Source: Paulinella micropora (lineage: Eukaryota; Cercozoa; Imbricatea; Euglyphida; Paulinellidae). Taken from it: DNA of 45,513 nucleotides. Within the stretch, counting starts at the first letter, position 1. Each line of letters starts with the position of its first letter. The translations under genes were made by a program, and so were the position numbers. Shown here piece by piece: positions 40,829-45,513 of the stretch. The DNA is taken from contig WBZZ01001785.1 in NCBI GenBank assembly GCA_019918135.1, forward strand, positions 1 to 45,513. Direction: 5' to 3'. The notes beneath the pieces are model-generated. The model was not told where the DNA came from. It saw only the letters and a program-made list of their open reading frames with translations, and searched no databases.

Positions 40829-42084
40829 ATGACCACTCACCAACGAAATTTGATAGCACAAGACCCTGACGGAGATTTTATAAATGTCAAAGTCGGCTAC
40901 GATGGTAATGTTGAAACCAATAGTATGAAAACCGCTTTCGGCGAAGCATTGGTCGGTCAATTAACACCAGTATTACAAGAGATTTTCCCATACACTATCA
41001 ATACACGAATATGGACATTAGCTCAAACTGATGCTACCATTTCATTTAATGCTAATATGGCCAAACTTAAAACAGATGTGAAGACGACCGCGAATGCTGT
41101 ATTGACGAGTAAAAAAAGAATTAAATACAGAACAGGTATGGGAGTTCTAACACGATTTACTGCTTTATGGACTACTGATGAAACGAAAGACTACAATTCA
41201 TATATCGGCATAGGTGAAAGTGATTTTACTAATGGCTTCTATTTTTACAAAATAAAAGCGACTGGTATGAATATTGCCAGTGCTAAAGGAGGCGTTCCGA
41301 CACTTATTCCCCAAGCGACCTGGGATGACCCGTGTGATGGTACTAAAATTATGCCTATCATAGATTGGACCAAAGGGAATGTATTCCAGATTAAATTCCA
41401 ATATCTTGGCTTTGGTGCTATAAGGTTCTACATAGAAAATCCATCAAGTGGAGAATTTCAGCTGGTTCATACAATAAAATATGCGAATGCTAATGTGGGT
41501 GTTAGTCTTTCAAATACAACCCTACCTTTTTCGGCTTGTATCAGAAATTATGGAACTAAGGTAATGCTAATCAAACATTAAAAACAGCCAGTTGTAGTAT
41601 GTTTATTGAGGGCACTAACACTATTAATTCAAGCATATCAAACGAAGCGGAAGGTAGTGAGCCAGCTAGCACAACGGAAAGCCCAATTATTAGCATAAAA
41701 AATAAAACAACTTTTAATTGTGTAACCAATTATTCAATTGTTTATCCATCTCTCGTGAGCATATCAAACGAAGACAGCAAAGTTAATATAGTGCGGATTG
41801 TGAAAACGACTGGAGCACTTACGGCGGAGAACTTCGCGGATATTGATACCAAAACTTCAATCGTATCAAAGGATACCGCTGCGACTGCCATTGGTGGTGC
41901 CACTATAACAGACGTAATTCTAAAACTGTATGTTAATGCTACTTCTAGCCAGCTTATTGACCTGCGAACTTACGACATACAACTCTCTCCTGGTGAAAAT
42001 CTAACATTTTTACAAAAGTCTGTAGCGACTGCTAATAATGGAGGAAATGTGAGTGTTATAGTTAATTTTTTAGAAGATCAATGA
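40829..42084 (+). CDS. fibre/collar-like virion protein, one frameshift
   Basis: The ATG at 40829 (MTTHQRNLIAQDPDGDFINV) is preferred over the earlier TTG-initiated frame. The first part runs to TAA 41581 and contains FGEALVGQLTPVLQ, KRIKYRTGMGVLTRFTALW and LGFGAIRFYIENPSSGEF. Near 41555-41575 the frame moves by one base to TASCSMFIEGTN and continues to 42084 with IKNKTTFNCVTN and LSPGENLTFL. In virus proteins of this type these blocks lie in one polypeptide, so the gene is broken once. The role is inferred: a capsid-decorating or receptor-binding fibre, from position and similarity to structural proteins of algal viruses and PLVs. Confidence 0.65.
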
Positions 42085-42447
42085 ACCTTTTGAAAAAGCT
42101 TCACCAAAACAAAAAAATAAAATAAGTGAATAAGTTTTTGAGAAATATCCACAAAGCTCCTACAATTGAAGCTGTTTGAATATTTCTTTTTTAGCTCGGG
42201 ATAGTTGTCTAGAAATGGTTGCTCTGCCATCCATCTTAAGTATTGGGTATCAAATACGACCACATCGGCGACTGTCTTTCCCTTATATTTCCCCATAGGT
42301 ATCTTTCCTTGTTCTTGAAGTTTTTTGTTTTTTTGATTTGTATTCATTAATGTACCCATCAATTACTTGCTTAATTTCTTGTAAAGTAAATGTTCTGTCT
42401 TTGTTGCTGACAGATAGCTGTTCAAATTTTTCACAAAGCTTTTGCAT
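42078..42447 (-). CDS. exonuclease-X-like small protein (GKYKGKT motif), frameshifted
   Basis: A minus-strand ATG at 42447 starts MQKLCEKFEQLSVSNKDRTF. In an A-rich stretch near 42330-42345 the coding frame shifts to the one reading IPMGKYKGKTVADVVVFDTQ and YLRWMAEQPFLDNYPELKKKY. The G-K-[YH]-K-G-x-[TS]...D-x-x-Y-L-x-W motif is the small domain found at the C-terminus of exodeoxyribonuclease X-like proteins and in many virus proteins; a nucleic-acid role is probable. The frame overlaps the end of the plus-strand fibre gene by a few bases, and the last residues may be out of frame. Confidence 0.55.
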
Positions 42448-42564
42448 CGGTGAGTGTAGAGTAGTGAGTATTGCGAAGCTACGCTTGCAAAGCGTATACG
42501 GTCTATGCCCGTAGGGTATATAGTAGTGAGTATAAAAATAAAAAAATTAAATAATTAATATAGG
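42448..42564. other. divergent intergenic region with short repeats
   Basis: A short motif GTAGTGAGTAT occurs twice (near 42464 and 42525) around small inverted segments (AGCTACGCTTGC, ATGCCCGTAGGGTAT). It probably holds promoters of the two divergent genes. Confidence 0.4.
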
Positions 42565-43247
42565 ATGTCCGAGTGGATTAAGTTTGTTAAGGCTTACTCC
42601 GCTAAGCATAACATAAGCTACAAGGAGGCATTGAAAAAGGCAGGTAAGGCATACAGAAGGCAGAAGGGAGGCAGTGCTGAGTTATCAGAGGATGTCTATT
42701 TGTCTTCGTCAGATAGAAAGGGTGCTGACGGATGGAAGCCAGTCGCTAGCAAAGAAAAGTCAACAGTATATAAAAAAGATGGTAAGGCGATTGTAGCATT
42801 TAGAGGCTCAGCAGATAAGAGGGACCTGCTAACCGATGTCGCATTAGTAAAGGGAGTATTAAAAAGAACACCAAGATACAAAGAAGAGAAGAAGCTGGTT
42901 GACGAAGTAATAAAAAAATATGGTAAGGATAATGTAGAGTTGACAGGTCATAGCCTTGGAGGAACGATAGCAAAAGACCTAAGCCGACAGACGGGAGGGC
43001 GACAACATACAACAAAGGTAGTAGCACAAAAGACCTAATTGAAGGAGTAATTGACAGAGTAGCTACAAGAGTAAATCCAAAAGGTAAAAGGGCGAAGACT
43101 GCGAAGCTAACGACAAACTACCGAACAGCATTTGACCCCGTTTCATTGTTAGGTGCTACGGCTGTAAATACTAAGTTAGTCAAACCAAAGAAAGGAATAC
43201 ATACAATCAGGAGCTTCAAGGGTAGGGGCAAAAAAATATATCTATGA
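42565..43247 (+). CDS. class 3 lipase-like protein, one frameshift
   Basis: The ATG at 42565 starts MSEWIKFVKAYSAKHNISYK, an N-terminal W-x-x-F-V-x-x-[FY]-x-x-x-H-x-x-[SK]-Y-K-E-A-L module seen in many PLV and giant-virus proteins. The lipase part has AFRGSADKRDLLTDVAL and the nucleophile elbow TGHSLGGT (42942-42965), typical of alpha/beta-hydrolase lipases (class 3). Near 42985-43010 one base is lost or gained. The first frame ends at 43038, while the continuing frame reads KGSSTKDLIEGVIDRVATR ... HTIRSFKGRGKKIYL to TGA 43247. Lipases in these viruses are thought to help cross or remodel host membranes. Confidence 0.7.
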
Positions 43248-43267
43248 AGTTTTTATTACCACTACAT

Positions 43268-45513
43268 TCAATATCCAAACGGTCTTGTTTCAATCGCATT
43301 ATCTACAATACCTACAATATTTTTTTTAGTGTAAGTAAAGCTGAATATTTTTTCTAAGTATTCACTCGTTATTTCTGTTGTTTGTCTCTTGTTATCTTGC
43401 TGTTTTCTACAATAACAACTTGACCAGATTTTTCAATTCGTTTAGCAATCAATTTTTCTTCCTGAGTCTTAAGCAACTCTAACAATTCATTCTTGCCGTT
43501 CTCAATAAGGTCGCTGTTTCTAATACCCAGTCCGCAACTGATTACACTTAACATATTTGGTAAATTTAATGATTTATTGTTTTCATAATTCATACTAAAG
43601 CCTTTGACTTTCATACTTGCTTTGCCGTTATCTAAGACATATCCATAACACTTTGGCCCGCCTCCGATAAAGGTCATAATCTTTGCTCCGTGTAGTTCGT
43701 CCGTCCATTCGCCTAACAACTTACCCGTTTTCACATCTGTTTCGCCTTTCGTTAAGTCTGTTGTGTATATGACACTGTCCGTATCGTGGTATAGAACTCT
43801 GTTGTCTAGTTTGTCCATCATCTCATATAGTCTAATCCTCGCGTGGCAAGTCGTAAATAAAGCAACTACATATTTGTTTTTACGGGGTCGCTTACCGCAT
43901 CTTGTTTAAGGTCATAACTCGCTTCTATTATTTTGTCGTTAATAATGTTTATGTTTATGTTATCGACTGACTTGTCGCTCATTAACTTGTATAAGGTATT
44001 TTTGTCTTTTATCATTTTGTTTTGAGTTTTGTTTTGCTTTTCACCAAACTTGCCCCACAACGATTTCAAGCACAACTTAGCAACCGCTCGCCGTCCTGGG
44101 TTTTCTTCTATTTTGTTTTCGTCCATCTTAATTCCCATCTTGATTTCCATACTGTCAATGTAGTTTCTTTTTTGTTCCTGTGTAATACAGCCATCAGGAT
44201 ATCCACTTGACTCTTGTTTAACCTTTAAGAAAGTTTTTATGTAATCTTTGAACAGGCTACTGCTCTGCTCCTTCCAGTGCCATACCTCATATACCTTAAT
44301 TAGCTTGTAGCCTTTGTCTAAGGCCTTGTAGATTTCGGGTGTTGCCCAAGTGCCAGTTATTGCTCGCTCGTTATCGGTGTGCTTACATTCATCCTTTTGT
44401 TCGGTCATTCCGCACTTGTCGCGTAAGTAATACATTAGTTTTCCTCTATCTGCCTTAGGTAAAACGGGGTGTAGTAATTTTCTAGGCGGTAGCATTAACC
44501 TTAGCCACTCCGAAATATTCTCTGTTTATGATTTTGTTTTTCATATCTTTTCTATCGTCGTCATTTGAGGGCCTTATAATAGTATGGTGTCCGCTGGGTA
44601 AAGGTCGTAAAACATAACGGTAGGATACAGAGAGCATATGTCAATGTATTTCGCGTATTCGTTGTCGTGTCGTGATTTCCAATACAATGTTAGAGCATCC
44701 GTTCTACCTCCAAACATTGCTTCTCGCGGGTTCAGTCCTTCCTGTTCAGTAATTCGCTCATTAGTATCTTCCGCTAGGCTTTCACTTGTTTTCATTAATC
44801 TCCATTCACATTCCCAGATAGATATTATTTTGCTGACTTGTTTGCTTAGGTCTTTTTCTCGTCTAATTGTTGCCTTGTATAGTTCGCCCATCGTCTTATT
44901 CTTCTTAGTATTGATTGTATTAATACCATTGAAACACTTTGGACATCCGTGAAATTCGTAAGCGGTTTTGTTCTTCTCATCCCAGCCGTCTACGTACACA
45001 CGGGATTGGCCTAAGTTAAACATTTTTTCACCACCATTGAATGCGTGTTTGATATCCGTTTGGTCTAACCTGCTTCTGTAAGCTATCCATTCAACACAAG
45101 CCCGAGAGGTAATCCTGTTTTGCTTTTCCGCCTTCAACACAGCAATTGAATTCTCTGGCATAAACTTAGCACGATACAAAGCCATAACACAACTCGCAAT
45201 AGTTGTATATTGAAACGGGTCAATACCGAATTCTAGAAACTGCTTTCTAAATCCATACAACCCCTTCTCAATATATCAACATCGCTATGACAGTATTCCG
45301 CGATTTCCTTCCGCATATCAAATGTGTTGTTTTTTTGGCTTTCATACCATTCCAAAAACTCTTCTCTCTTTTTATCTTTCATCGTTTCGTAGCCGTAGTG
45401 CTTTTTATGAGGCATAACACCTACATAATTTTTATTCTTATCAGTGTTGAAGAAGTGAGGGAAGAAGCCCTTTTTAAGTTCTTTCAATCCGAATGTTTAG
45501 GAAAGTCGGACAG
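43268..45513 (-). pseudogene. polB: protein-primed DNA polymerase B, multiple frameshifts, truncated by window edge
   Basis: Family B polymerase of the protein-primed type, which replicates Polinton, adintovirus and adenovirus genomes. From the right edge: ELKKGFFPHFFNT; YCHSDVDILRRGC (exonuclease region); FGIDPFQYTTIAS; motif A DICSLYPTVM (about 44612-44641); motif B KLCLKSLWGKFGE (about 44040-44080); motif C YHDTDSVIY (about 43769-43795); and the characteristic C-terminal end RPFGY at TGA 43268. Conserved blocks lie in different frames, with breaks near 45496, 45256, 44592, 44488, 43880 and 43385, mostly consistent with loss of one base. The motif residues themselves are intact, so decay is recent or the indels are sequencing errors. 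The N-terminal part lies beyond the window. Confidence 0.85.

Noticed and set aside
1..45513. CRISPR array, rRNA genes, bacterial operon signals
   Set aside because: No spaced identical repeats of CRISPR type, no rRNA-like sequence and no Shine-Dalgarno pattern; GT-AG introns and SINEs show eukaryotic DNA.

Overview
The window is nuclear DNA of an unidentified eukaryote, probably a microbial one. Two spliced host genes, tRNA-derived SINEs, a Ty1/copia remnant and dense microsatellites lie on the left. A virus-like gene island and a decaying Polinton-type element fill the rest. The genus cannot be read from the sequence alone.

Layout. (1) 1-10.7 kb, host: two SINE copies embedded in (TAA)n, a 180-bp tandem repeat, a signal peptidase SEC11 gene on the minus strand (1318-3629, eight exons, first intron full of satellites), and a divergently placed plus-strand gene (about 4452-9198). 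That gene has many tiny exons that join in frame to give a basic stretch, a calponin-homology (CH) domain and a copine-like C2 domain. A gene-poor AT-rich stretch follows, then the 3' end of a copia pol at 10.7-10.86 kb. (2) About 10.9-37.1 kb: a very GC-rich, intronless, gene-dense island on both strands. Few genes are recognisable: a DEF-H-C-E nuclease-like protein, two polytopic membrane proteins, a secreted protein with two PKD-like modules and BspA/DUF285 repeats, two tandem paralogous LRR-like genes, a zeta-toxin-like P-loop kinase (in a lower-GC patch), a Ser/Asp/Lys-rich nuclear-type protein and a protein with eleven 14-residue repeats. Long C or G runs are frequent, and several genes change frame at or near them. 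(3) 37.15 kb to the window end: an AT-rich Polinton/adintovirus/PLV-like element with adenain-type protease, penton, double-jelly-roll major capsid protein, fibre-like protein, exonuclease-X-like protein, class 3 lipase and protein-primed DNA polymerase B on the minus strand, truncated by the window edge.

The Polinton morphogenesis genes are co-oriented and in the usual neighbourhood. The major capsid gene has one in-frame amber codon; the fibre, lipase, exonuclease-like and PolB genes are frameshifted, PolB about six times. This is either a decaying provirus or an assembly with uncorrected single-base indels. No packaging ATPase, integrase or terminal inverted repeat is visible. The GC-rich island meets the AT-rich element with only 8 bases between two stop/start codons. 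Whether they form one chimeric element, two nested insertions or a misjoin is the main open question.
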